Of a stretch of DNA of 11,371 bases, positions 1-6,908 are shown piece after piece. The stretch's first letter is position 1. Each line of letters starts with the position of its first letter. The stretch covers positions 38,350 through 49,720 of the forward strand of contig HF986752.1 of NCBI GenBank assembly GCA_000433175.1, given 5' to 3'. The notes under the pieces are model-generated. The model was not told where the DNA came from and ran no database searches. It saw only the letters and a list, made by a program, of their open reading frames with translations. This DNA is from Prevotella sp. CAG:1058 (GTDB lineage: Bacteria > Bacteroidota > Bacteroidia > Bacteroidales > Bacteroidaceae). A program made the position numbers and the translations under genes.

Positions 1-41
1 CACGACGCTGCTACGGTCAATGCTTTTCTTATTGCTTTCAT
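1..41 (-). CDS. 5' end of an exported protein of unknown function (partial)
   Basis: An ATG at 41-39 on the minus strand opens a frame running off the left window edge. Thirteen complete codons are visible, reading MKAIRKALTVAAS, and the next codon begins TG (Cys or Trp). Two Lys and one Arg followed by a hydrophobic run are what the start of a signal peptide looks like. The leader is A-rich without a clear Shine-Dalgarno, like the other starts here. It begins 73 bases after the GH3 stop and is separated from it by a strong stem-loop, so it may be expressed less than, or independently of, the genes before it. Position and orientation suggest another enzyme or lipoprotein of the same locus, but no domain is visible and I assign no function. 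Confidence 0.6.
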   Translation of the reverse strand, partial: MKAIRKALTVAAS

Positions 42-69
42 TGTAATGTTATTTTACAGTAAACAAATT

Positions 70-105
70 GATGCCGGCCGGCAACATAAGCTTCCGGCCG
101 GCATC
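70..105 (-). terminator. Likely intrinsic terminator after the GH3 gene
   Basis: A perfect 12-bp inverted repeat, gatgccggccgg at 70-81 and ccggccggcatc at 94-105, flanks a 12-base loop. It sits between the GH3 stop (115-117) and the next start (41). On the transcribed minus strand the stem is followed by AATTTGTTTAC, which is T-rich but not a clean run of T, so termination may be partial. The stem has 9 or 10 G/C pairs and should be very stable. It could instead act as an mRNA 3'-end stabiliser or processing site within a longer transcript. Confidence 0.65.
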
Positions 106-114
106 GTCATGGTA

Positions 115-2346
115 TTACATTAAAACAAATTTCACTTTCTGCTTCAGGTTGTCTGAAGAGTTGCCTATAAGGGCCTCGAAGTCACCCGGCTCGGCCGTCC
201 ACTTGTGGGCCTTGTCGTCGAAGAAGCTGAGCGCGTCGGTGCCGATGGTCAGCTTGACTTCCTTCACTTCGCCCGGCTTCAGGTAAACCTTCTTGAAGGC
301 CTTGAGCTCTTTGTAGGGGCGCACCAGCGACGACTTGCAGTCGCGCACGTAGAGCTGTACCACCTCGGCGCCGGCCTTCGTGCCAGTGTTCTCAACGCTT
401 ACGGTGAAGGTAATGCTGTCGCCCTGTGCAAGCTTGGCCTTGTCTGCGGTGGCCTTGCCTATCTTGAACGTGGTGTAGCTAAGGCCGTGGCCGAAGGCGA
501 AGAGGGGCGCAACCTTCTCCTTGTCAACCCAGCGGTAGCCAACGAAGATGCCTTCCTTATACTCCTCGTCGATTATCTTCTCGTCCTTGCGCCATGTTCC
601 GGGATAAGTGTTGAGCTTGTGTGCAGGCACGTCGTTGAGCTTCTGCCACCATGTATAAGGCAGCTTGCCCGACGGGTTGACGCGTCCGGTAAGCACGTCG
701 GCAAGGGCTTCGCCCGCAGTAGAGCCGAGGAACCAGCCCTGGACGATGGCCTTCACCTGGTTTTTCCACGGCATGGCCACGGGATTTCCTGATATGTTGA
801 CGAACACGAGGTTCTTGTTTGCCTTGGCAAGTGCCTCGACCACGCGGTCCTGTCCGTACGGCAGGCCGTACTCCTTGCGGTCGTGGCCCTCGGCATCCTG
901 GTAGTCGCTCTTGTTAAGACCTCCGAAGAATACCACGCAGTCGGCGTTCTTTGCCTTCTCTACGGCCTCGGCAATCAGCTCGTCGGCCGAACGGGTGTCG
1001 TACAGCTTCTGCTTGGCTACGACTCCGTTGTACTCGCCGGTGGTGTCGCCGACGTATCCGCGGGCGTACTCAACCTTTATCTTGTCGCCCAGATACTCGC
1101 GCATGCCCTCGAGGGGAAGGGTCTCGCGCTGCACCTTCAACGACGAACTGCCTCCGCCTACGGTCATCATCTTGATTGCATTCTCGCCAACCACGAGCAC
1201 ACGGAGCGCCTTCGTGGTGTCGAGGGGCAACAGGTTGCCGTCGTTCTTGAGCAACACGATGCCGTCGCCGGCTATCTTGCGCGCCGTGGCATAGTGGGCC
1301 TCAGAGTTCATAAAGCCGTTACCGCGGTCGGTTCTCATCGTTGTACGGAAGAACAGACGAAGCACACGGCGCACCTTGTCGTCAAGTTCCTTGGTTGAAT
1401 ACTGGCCTTTCAGTATCATGTCGCGGTAAGGACGGGCCATGTAGTAGTTGTCGTATGCGTTTGAAGCGCCGAACGAAAGGCCGTCGGTCCATGTGCCGAA
1501 CTCCATGTCGAGTCCGTTCTCTACCGACTGGCGTGTGTCGTGCGCGCCGCCCCAGTCTGACACTACCACGCCGTCATAACCCCACTCGCCCTTCAGAATG
1601 TCGCAGAGCAGGTACTTGTTGTGGCAGTTGTGCTGGTTCTTGTACAGGTTGTAGGCGCCCATGAGGCCCCATACGTGGCCTTCGGTGACGGCTGCCTTGA
1701 ACGCTGGAAGATAGATTTCGTAAAGCGCGCGGTCGTCAACGATGACGTTAACCTGGTTGCGGTACTCCTCGTCGTTGTTCAACGCGAAGTGCTTAACGCA
1801 CGCAGCGACACCGTTGGACTGGAGTCCTTGGATGTAGGGGACTACCATGCGCGAAGCAAGATACGGGTCTTCGCCCATGTACTCGAAGTTGCGGCCACCC
1901 AGAGGGGTGCGCAGTATGTTGACACCGGGACCGAGAATCATGTCCTTGCCACGGTAGAGGGCTTCCTCGCCGAGGGCCTTTCCGTAGTCGACGGCCATCT
2001 GCGGATTCCACGTTGCGGCAAGACACGTAAGCGCGGGGAAGGCAACGCACGAGTCGTTGGTCTGCCCGGCCTGCATCCATTCGTCCCAAAGCACGTCGGG
2101 ACGGACGCCGTGGGGGCCGTCGTCGGTCCAGAAGTCGGGCATGCCGAGGCGTGCCACGCCAGGCGAACTGAACTTGCTCTGTGCATGGATGACGGCGATT
2201 TTCTCGTCAAGGGTCATGCGCTTGAGGGCGTCTTCGACGCGCTCTTCAATCGGCTTGGACTCGTCGAGGTATACGGGGACGGCCTGAGCCATGGCCATCG
2301 CGGAGGTGAACACCGCGAAAACGGCCGTTGTGATTGTCTTTTTCAT
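115..2346 (-). CDS. Secreted GH3 beta-glucosidase
   Basis: Glycoside hydrolase family 3 enzyme of 743 residues, the usual length for three-domain periplasmic beta-glucosidases. Residues 1-22 form a signal peptide ending in AMAMAQA, with no lipobox Cys, so a soluble periplasmic protein is expected. The N-terminal TIM-barrel-type domain spans about 28-340: it contains the R152-N-F-E block, K185-H186-F, and the nucleophile motif VVSDWGG with Asp264. The C-terminal alpha/beta sandwich (about 355-600) has the DGIVLLKNDGNLLPL signature and an EGHDR block whose Glu486 is the candidate acid/base by analogy with related enzymes. A fibronectin III-like domain follows the FGHGLSYTTF motif (617-626) and runs to about 735. 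The family removes terminal beta-linked glucose from short oligosaccharides, so it probably completes beta-glucan breakdown here. It starts 46 bases after the GH5 stop, consistent with co-transcription. Exact substrate (beta-1,3, 1,4 or 1,6 linkages, or a xyloside) cannot be read from sequence. Confidence 0.93.
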   Translation of the reverse strand: MKKTITTAVFAVFTSAMAMAQAVPVYLDESKPIEERVEDALKRMTLDEKIAVIHAQSKFSSPGVARLGMPDFWTDDGPHGVRPDVLWDEWMQAGQTNDSCVAFPALTCLAATWNPQMAVDYGKALGEEALYRGKDMILGPGVNILRTPLGGRNFEYMGEDPYLASRMVVPYIQGLQSNGVAACVKHFALNNDEEYRNQVNVIVDDRALYEIYLPAFKAAVTEGHVWGLMGAYNLYKNQHNCHNKYLLCDILKGEWGYDGVVVSDWGGAHDTRQSVENGLDMEFGTWTDGLSFGASNAYDNYYMARPYRDMILKGQYSTKELDDKVRRVLRLFFRTTMRTDRGNGFMNSEAHYATARKIAGDGIVLLKNDGNLLPLDTTKALRVLVVGENAIKMMTVGGGSSSLKVQRETLPLEGMREYLGDKIKVEYARGYVGDTTGEYNGVVAKQKLYDTRSADELIAEAVEKAKNADCVVFFGGLNKSDYQDAEGHDRKEYGLPYGQDRVVEALAKANKNLVFVNISGNPVAMPWKNQVKAIVQGWFLGSTAGEALADVLTGRVNPSGKLPYTWWQKLNDVPAHKLNTYPGTWRKDEKIIDEEYKEGIFVGYRWVDKEKVAPLFAFGHGLSYTTFKIGKATADKAKLAQGDSITFTVSVENTGTKAGAEVVQLYVRDCKSSLVRPYKELKAFKKVYLKPGEVKEVKLTIGTDALSFFDDKAHKWTAEPGDFEALIGNSSDNLKQKVKFVLM

Positions 2347-2356
2347 TATCTTTATT

Positions 2357-2375
2357 ATTGTTAGGTCATTGTTAG
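2357..2375 (-). repeat. Short 8-bp direct repeat in the GH5-GH3 spacer
   Basis: The octamer attgttag occurs at 2357-2364 and again at 2368-2375 (CTAACAAT on the transcribed strand), 11 bases apart, just upstream of the GH3 start at 2346. It lies in the A-rich leader where initiation factors and ribosomes bind in Bacteroidota. It may be chance in low-complexity sequence; no function is assigned. Confidence 0.3.
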
Positions 2376-2392
2376 TTGGCTTTAGCCGGAAA

Positions 2393-3616
2393 TTATTCGG
2401 CCTTGAGGCCTATCGACTTTATGTAAGACGTCTGCGGGCAGCAGTTGGCGAACTTGATGTTCTCAAGGTACTGCGCCAGTATGCGACGTGCCTCGGCCTG
2501 CGACGGACGGGCGGCGCGGATGTCGGCAAACGTTGTGCGCACGGCCTCGGAGAACTTGACTACGACGCTGTCCCAGCCCTCAGGGCGGACAACGGCGTTC
2601 ATGCAGGAGTTGTCCACCTTCTTGTACGGCCAGAAGGTATAGCCGATGTTGTTGTCGCGGAGAGTCTTCACGAAGTCGGCCTGCCACTGGTCGGTGTTGT
2701 GCCCCAGCTCGCCCATGTACATGGGCAGGCCGGTCTTGTCGCGGAAGTCGATGTAACTCTTGATGGCCTCAGCCGTGGCCGGACCGCCGTAACGGTGGCA
2801 CGTGTACATGATGTTCGAGTCGAACTTCCAGTCGGCAAACATGCTGAAATCGCTGTTCCACTGCGCACCGCCGAGCAGTATGACGTGGTTTTTGTCAATC
2901 TCGCGTATTGCCTTAACCGTGCGCTTGTAGAGCGGTTCGAGCTTCTTGTTGAGCTCGGCCTTGTTCTCGAAGTAGTGGGCTATCGGCTCGTTCATCAGCT
3001 CGTAGCCGAGGATGACGGGCTCGTCCTTGTAGCGCTTGGCTATGTCGCACCACACCTTGATGAACAGCTGCTGGCTGACTTCGCTCTCGAAGAGCCACGG
3101 ATAGCCGTGTCCGTTGTCTATGTTGTCGCCGGTCTGGCCTCCGGGGCAGTCGTGCATGTCAAGAATCAGATAAAGACCGCTCTCCCTGCACCACTCCACT
3201 ACGCTGTCGACGCGGGCGAAACCGTCCTGGGCGGCGGAGATGCCCATGTAGTCTTCGTCGGTGAAGAGCTTGTAGTTGAACGGCAGGCGTATGGTGTTGG
3301 CACCGGTCGAGGCTATGTAGCGGATGTCGTCGCGCGTGATGTAGTTGTCCTTGAAGACGCGCCAGAAGGCGGCGGCCTCATCCGGTCCGACCATCTCCTT
3401 TAGCATAAGGTCAATCATCCACTCGCAGTTGGTCTTCTGGAAACCGAACATGTAGCCCTCGGGGTTGAGCCAGTTGCCCAGGTTGGTGCCTGTAATATAG
3501 AGCTTGGTGCCGTCGGGCTTGACGAGGTTCTCGCCCTCGACGCGGACAAAACGGCCGGAGGCCGCAGCCGTGGCGACAACAAGGCTCAGCATGATAATTG
3601 AAAAAATCTTTCGCAT
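2393..3616 (-). CDS. Secreted GH5 glycoside hydrolase (endo- or exo-glucanase)
   Basis: Family GH5 (clan GH-A) enzyme of 407 residues from the chosen start. Residues 1-20 look like a signal peptide (MRKIFSIIMLSLV then ATAAASG) with no lipobox Cys, so a periplasmic location is inferred. Clan landmarks are clear: NLGNWLNPEGYMFGF near 45-59, the DMHDCPGG block at about 153-160, the acid/base Glu210 in YELMNEP, His274 in the TCHRYGG stretch, the nucleophile Glu303 in PMYMGELG, and Trp329 in YTFWPYKK. No extra binding module follows the barrel. The ATG at 3616 is preferred because the signal peptide begins there; in-frame ATGs at 3622 and 3628 would add two or four residues. A start at 3694 would put an Arg-rich, unlikely segment ahead of the signal. 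The motifs do not match the usual GH5_4 GNTLDA signature, and I do not assign a subfamily. Context argues for beta-glucan oligosaccharide cleavage. Confidence 0.88.
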   Translation of the reverse strand: MRKIFSIIMLSLVVATAAASGRFVRVEGENLVKPDGTKLYITGTNLGNWLNPEGYMFGFQKTNCEWMIDLMLKEMVGPDEAAAFWRVFKDNYITRDDIRYIASTGANTIRLPFNYKLFTDEDYMGISAAQDGFARVDSVVEWCRESGLYLILDMHDCPGGQTGDNIDNGHGYPWLFESEVSQQLFIKVWCDIAKRYKDEPVILGYELMNEPIAHYFENKAELNKKLEPLYKRTVKAIREIDKNHVILLGGAQWNSDFSMFADWKFDSNIMYTCHRYGGPATAEAIKSYIDFRDKTGLPMYMGELGHNTDQWQADFVKTLRDNNIGYTFWPYKKVDNSCMNAVVRPEGWDSVVVKFSEAVRTTFADIRAARPSQAEARRILAQYLENIKFANCCPQTSYIKSIGLKAE

Positions 3617-3726
3617 TTGCATAATCATTGTTAACAACAAAGCCGCCTCCAGCCGCCCGCCGCGGCGCCAACGCGCGCGACATGTCGGCCGCAAGCGGCA
3701 TCAACTTGGTTTGTTACGCTTTAATA
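3617..3726 (-). other. GC-rich spacer between GH16 and GH5 genes
   Basis: About 110 bases without a gene. The part at 3641-3700 is strikingly GC-rich and full of short self-complementary blocks, for example gccgc at 3652-3656 facing gcggc at 3662-3666, and gccgc at 3642-3646, which can pair with the same gcggc. On the transcribed strand the last GCGGC is followed by TTTGTTGTT, so a weak terminator or attenuator is possible. The GH5 frame stays open upstream to 3694, but the Arg-rich translation there does not look like a real N-terminus. No promoter is recognisable. Confidence 0.35.
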
Positions 3727-4833
3727 TTATTTCTGGAATACGCGTACATAGTCGACTTCCATGGTTGCCGGCAGGCAGCTCTCGTCAACGCCTTGCACGC
3801 CGCCCCACGAACCGCCCCACGCGAGGTTGAGGATGATGTAGAAGGGAGCGTTGAACGGCCAGGCGTCCTTGCCGGTGCCGTCGTTGTTGTATGTGAGCAG
3901 CTTGATGCCGTCAACAAAGAACACCATCCTCTCAGGTGTCCACTCGAGTGCATACTTGTGGAATTCCGTATAGGCATTTGAGATGGTCTTACGGGCACTC
4001 TCGATGGCTGTTCCGCTATTGTTGTACTTGTTACAGTGGATGGTAGAGACAACCACATTGGGGTCGTAACCTACCGACTCCATTATGTCAATCTCGCCGT
4101 CGCCAGGCCATGTGGTGGAGTTGACGGGCATCATCCAGAATGCGGGCCATGTGCCCTTACCCTCTGGCAGGCGTATGCTTGCCTCGAAGTAACCGTACTG
4201 CCAACCCTGGTTGCGCTTGGCATAGATACGTGCCGACTTGACGGTATTACCGTCCTTGAAGAGGTTTATCTTCAACGTACCGTTGGAAACTTCGGCAACG
4301 TCGTTGCCCTTGACATAGCTCTGGAGCTCGTTGTTGACGAAGCCAGGGCCTGCAACCTCGAACGTCCAGTCGCTGCTCAGCTCCGAACCGTCGAACTCGT
4401 CGTTCCAAACGAGCGAATAGCCTTCAGGAGCCGTGATGTCGGTTGAAGGTTGGGGCTTCCCTGCCTGACTGACAGTAATAGAACGGCGTGTGCCTCCGCA
4501 GGCAACAGTTACAGCTCCGCTACGTGCATCGTAAGAAGGATTCTCCTGCGCTGTTATTGTCAGTGTCTCGTTTTTATTGACCGAGCCTTTAGGAGTAACG
4601 TCGAGCCAGTCGACAGTTGAATAAGCCGCAAACTCACGGTCAGCGGTTACATCGACTGTAAACGAAGTAGAACCGTAGTCGATACTCTTCTCAGTTAAGG
4701 AGAGAGTAACCTGCTGGTTGTCAGCTTCGTAAGCTGTCTCATTGTCCTTACTGCAAGACATAAGCCCTAATGCTATAGCAAGAAAAACGCTTGAAATCAT
4801 CCTTGAAATCATTTCTTTATAGGTTATTGACAT
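3727..4833 (-). CDS. GH16 laminarinase-type lipoprotein with BACON domain
   Basis: Endo-acting beta-glucanase lipoprotein, 368 residues. The signal peptide ends in lipobox LMSC with Cys27; SKDNE follows, and such charged/acidic residues after the Cys fit a Bacteroidota surface-export signal. A BACON domain (about 42-125; VDWLDVTPKGSV, then RSITVSQAG) is an immunoglobulin-like module common in PUL proteins. The GH16 domain runs from about 138 to 368, with NNELQSYV at 167-174, WPAFWMM at 229-235 and the catalytic motif GEIDIMES: Glu247 nucleophile, Asp249, Glu252 acid/base. The extra residue in ExDxxE is typical of laminarinases rather than ExDxE lichenases, so endo-beta-1,3 (or 1,3/1,4) cleavage is likely. 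It would make the first surface cut in the locus. The start could be 4833 or 4812; the latter gives a cleaner signal peptide. Its 5' end carries a tandem 12-base duplication. Confidence 0.92.
   Translation of the reverse strand: MSITYKEMISRMISSVFLAIALGLMSCSKDNETAYEADNQQVTLSLTEKSIDYGSTSFTVDVTADREFAAYSTVDWLDVTPKGSVNKNETLTITAQENPSYDARSGAVTVACGGTRRSITVSQAGKPQPSTDITAPEGYSLVWNDEFDGSELSSDWTFEVAGPGFVNNELQSYVKGNDVAEVSNGTLKINLFKDGNTVKSARIYAKRNQGWQYGYFEASIRLPEGKGTWPAFWMMPVNSTTWPGDGEIDIMESVGYDPNVVVSTIHCNKYNNSGTAIESARKTISNAYTEFHKYALEWTPERMVFFVDGIKLLTYNNDGTGKDAWPFNAPFYIILNLAWGGSWGGVQGVDESCLPATMEVDYVRVFQK
4789..4812 (-). repeat. Tandem 12-base duplication at the GH16 start
   Basis: Two adjacent 12-base units, gcttgaaatcat at 4789-4800 and ccttgaaatcat at 4801-4812, differ at one base. 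On the coding strand each begins with ATG, so the protein reads MISR-MISS, giving alternative start codons at 4812 and 4800. Only the upstream unit supplies the Arg that a signal peptide needs before its hydrophobic core. The repeat looks like a slippage-type duplication. Confidence 0.75.
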
Positions 4834-4888
4834 CAGTTTTTAATAATCAAGATGACCTGTCATGCTACTACCTTTGAAGATATAGAGA

Positions 4889-4970
4889 GCAAAAGATGGT
4901 CTTTTACATTCCCGTTTGCCGTCTTTTAGCTTGCAAAAGGCGGTCTTTTGAAGACCAAAAGGCCACCTTT
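4889..4970. repeat. Cluster of AAAAG...CTTTT inverted-repeat units
   Basis: The 184-base spacer between the binding-protein gene and GH16 holds a run of related units. AAAAGA-TGG-TCTTTT is at 4891-4905, a half unit GTCTTTT at 4921-4927, AAAAG-GCGGT-CTTTT at 4935-4949, GGTCTT-TTG-AAGACC at 4943-4957, and AAAGG-CCA-CCTTT at 4958-4970. Each is a small stem-loop of 5-6 bp, and neighbouring units can also pair with each other: the segment from 4918 can form a longer imperfect stem with 4935-4944. The pattern resembles degenerate intergenic repeat elements rather than coding or a single terminator. On the transcribed strand the stems are followed by runs of only four T, so partial termination or mRNA end protection is possible. 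Function is unknown. Confidence 0.6.
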
Positions 4971-5017
4971 CACAAACATCTGATTATTAAGACATTATAA
5001 AACAGGATAACAGTAGA

Positions 5018-6886
5018 TTACTTTGCAGTCTTCTGCAAAACTATGTTGTTTAAAGTTACCGTAGTATTATCCTGGCATCCGCCGAAGTCCAATACCAAAG
5101 TAAGAGCACCAGCAGCGCCTTTTTCCATTATAGTAGCCGGCACCTTAACAACATTCTCTTCATAAGGAGCAAGGTCGACACGCTCCAGCACCATGTAGTT
5201 ATCATCGCTTGAGCTGTCAGTAAGCTTAACTGTAGCGCCCTTAAGCTCCTTGTCAGACATCAGTGTGCAGCTGAAGTCATAAGGAGTATCAGCCTCAGCC
5301 GGGATTGATGTAAGAATCTTAACCTGTGCCTGCCACTGTTCAGAAGTAGCTGTAGGCAGAGTTATCGTATAAGTGCCTCCGTCCTTAGAGAAGCCCGGGT
5401 CAGCAATCTGTGTCCAGCCCGGAGCGTAATAGAACTGTGTTGTGTATCCGTCAGTGTCGTCAACATTAACCTTCCAGAGATTGTTCTCTGAGTCATAAGT
5501 ATAGACAGTCTTGTCTTCATCTTCAGAAGGAACTACTGTGCCGTCGTCATTTGCATGGTCTTTCAGTACGATGTTGCTGATTGTAATGTCTGTATTGTCA
5601 GCGTTGCCACCAAAGTCGAATACGATATTCACACCGTCCATATCGATACCAGCCATGTCGCTCTTGTAGAATACATACTCCTCATAAGCCTTCAGCTTGA
5701 TATTATCAACAAAGAAGTAAGTATCGTCATCACCCTCCTTAGCAAGTTTCACAGTTACGTTGTTATGGTCAGTTGTAGACATGAGCTTGCAGCTGAAGTC
5801 ATAGTTTGAAGCTGCTGTTGTAGTCATATTTGTGTGGAACATAACCTGTGCCTGCCAAGTCTCGCTTGTTGCAGTAGGCAGAGATACGGTATAAGAGTTG
5901 CCGTCAACAGTCATTGTCGGGTCAGCAATCTGTCCCCAGTTCGGAGCATAGTAGAAGGTATTGGTGAACGTGCAGCTCTTGAACATATTGAAATCGCTGT
6001 TAGGATCAAAACCGTCAAATGTCTGCTCGTCAGCTTTGCTTGTCAAGATGTAGTGCCATGCAATGTTACCGTCGTCATAAATCAATACCAGCTCTGAGCC
6101 AGTTATGCTCTCGATACGGAACTCAGGTTTGTTATACTGATTGTCGCCAGATATGTATGGGAAGAATGTATGTTCCGGAAGCACAAGGTAAACGTCGTTG
6201 CCACGGCCTTCGATTGTGTATGTAGCAGTCTGCTGCGATGCAGTTGCGTCGAAGTCCTCACCATTGCCAGGATTACCGTCTATAACTGTACAACCTGTAT
6301 TGACTAATACAAGGCCGTCTGCACCAGGATTGTAAGTATAGCTGCCGTCAGCCGTGAAGGTAATCTCATCGTCATAAAGACCAGTGCCCTCCTTCTCGTT
6401 TGGAGCTGCTGAGAACCATCCAAGTCCGTCTGTACCCGGCTCACCACATCCGAGGTGACCCTGCACATCCTTCGCAATGCGCCATGTCTTGCCGCTCAGC
6501 AATGTTGTATATTTCGTCATATCGACAAGAGAGTTGTCGATGTGGAACGAAACCTTACCTATACCCTGGCTGAAACCGTTGCGGTTGCCCACACGGTATT
6601 CCATCTCATAGTCGCCAGCGTTGCTGAAAATTTTCTTCAGTCCGTTCTGTGTAGAGTACGGAGTTGCACTTTCATTCACAAACCAGATAGGATAAACTGC
6701 ATCGCCTTCCAGTTTGAAAGTAACCTGATTTATTGCCGGATCGACAGTTGCTGAAACTTTGTCGCTGTAATTCTCTAACAGCGGAAGTCCTTTTTCGTCG
6801 ACGCTGTCGAATTCTTCAGGAGAACACGATGCCAGTGACATTGCCACTGCGGCAAACGCGCCCAATATATAATTAAGCTTTTTCAT
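5018..6886 (-). CDS. Surface glycan-binding lipoprotein (SusE/F position), PKD-like plus tandem CBM4-like modules
   Basis: A 622-residue lipoprotein right after susD, where surface glycan-binding proteins of PULs sit. The signal peptide ends in LASC with Cys21, followed by SPEEF, an acidic stretch fitting surface export. A PKD-like domain spans about 43-118 (AGDYEMEYRVGNRNG at 90-104). A middle domain (about 128-285) begins GKTWRIA and contains GWFSAAPNEKEG, DGSYTYNPG, VNTGC and NIAWHYIL; it may be a lipocalin-like beta-barrel, but I cannot name it securely. Two homologous modules follow, about 297-443 and 470-618, in register with a 174-residue period: each has FYYAP.W.QIADP, LPTATSE.WQAQV, DFSC.LMS and a FGG/NIVL ending, consistent with a CBM4-like jelly roll. 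Trp317/Trp491 and Trp344/Trp518 are candidate sugar-stacking residues. No catalytic motif is seen. It starts 22 bases after the susD stop, so the two are surely co-transcribed. The gene is visibly less GC-rich than GH5 and GH3. Confidence 0.85.
   Translation of the reverse strand: MKKLNYILGAFAAVAMSLASCSPEEFDSVDEKGLPLLENYSDKVSATVDPAINQVTFKLEGDAVYPIWFVNESATPYSTQNGLKKIFSNAGDYEMEYRVGNRNGFSQGIGKVSFHIDNSLVDMTKYTTLLSGKTWRIAKDVQGHLGCGEPGTDGLGWFSAAPNEKEGTGLYDDEITFTADGSYTYNPGADGLVLVNTGCTVIDGNPGNGEDFDATASQQTATYTIEGRGNDVYLVLPEHTFFPYISGDNQYNKPEFRIESITGSELVLIYDDGNIAWHYILTSKADEQTFDGFDPNSDFNMFKSCTFTNTFYYAPNWGQIADPTMTVDGNSYTVSLPTATSETWQAQVMFHTNMTTTAASNYDFSCKLMSTTDHNNVTVKLAKEGDDDTYFFVDNIKLKAYEEYVFYKSDMAGIDMDGVNIVFDFGGNADNTDITISNIVLKDHANDDGTVVPSEDEDKTVYTYDSENNLWKVNVDDTDGYTTQFYYAPGWTQIADPGFSKDGGTYTITLPTATSEQWQAQVKILTSIPAEADTPYDFSCTLMSDKELKGATVKLTDSSSDDNYMVLERVDLAPYEENVVKVPATIMEKGAAGALTLVLDFGGCQDNTTVTLNNIVLQKTAK
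5033..5479 (-). repeat. Second copy of the CBM4-like module (residues about 470-618)
   Basis: C-terminal copy of the duplicated module in the binding lipoprotein. It matches the first copy position by position at an offset of 174 residues: Trp491 with Trp317, Trp518 with Trp344, Cys540 with Cys366. The best-conserved block is LPTATSE.WQAQV. Boundaries are estimated by eye. An acidic linker (about residues 444-469) separates the copies. Confidence 0.75.
5558..5998 (-). repeat. First copy of the CBM4-like module (residues about 297-443)
   Basis: N-terminal copy of the duplicated module. It contains FYYAPNWGQIADP, LPTATSETWQAQV, DFSCKLMS and FDFGG, then ISNIVLKD at its end. Similarity is clear in protein; at the DNA level the copies have drifted, so this is an established rather than brand-new duplication. 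Boundaries are approximate. Confidence 0.75.
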
Positions 6887-6908
6887 AATTTGTCACTATA
6901 ATGTTTTA

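Noticed and set aside
2384..2410. Small hairpins around the GH5 stop (GGCC...GGCC and GCCG...CGGC)
   Set aside because: Only 4-bp stems with no T-run; too weak to call a terminator, and GH3 follows after 46 bases.
2291..3403. Long plus-strand open frame (370 codons) opposite GH5, and others such as 1621-2364, 883-1398 and 6936-7574
   Set aside because: They lie fully antisense to clear enzyme or SusD genes, their translations show no family motifs, and GC-rich third positions on the real strand readily keep such frames open.
3617..3694. N-terminal extension of GH5 starting at 3694
   Set aside because: The added residues are Arg-rich and come before a complete signal peptide that starts at 3616, so initiation there is unlikely.
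3727..4833. Lichenase-type (ExDxE) GH16
   Set aside because: The catalytic motif is EIDIME, with the additional residue typical of laminarinase-type enzymes.
4889..4970. CRISPR array
   Set aside because: Units are degenerate, overlap each other and have no regular unique spacers; no cas genes are nearby.
4971..4990. Bacteroidota-type promoter (TAnnTTTG at -7) before GH16
   Set aside because: The nearest match is GATGTTTG, one mismatch, without a convincing upstream element at the right distance. The same applies to TCAATTTG near 63-70 before the leftmost gene, which overlaps the terminator stem.
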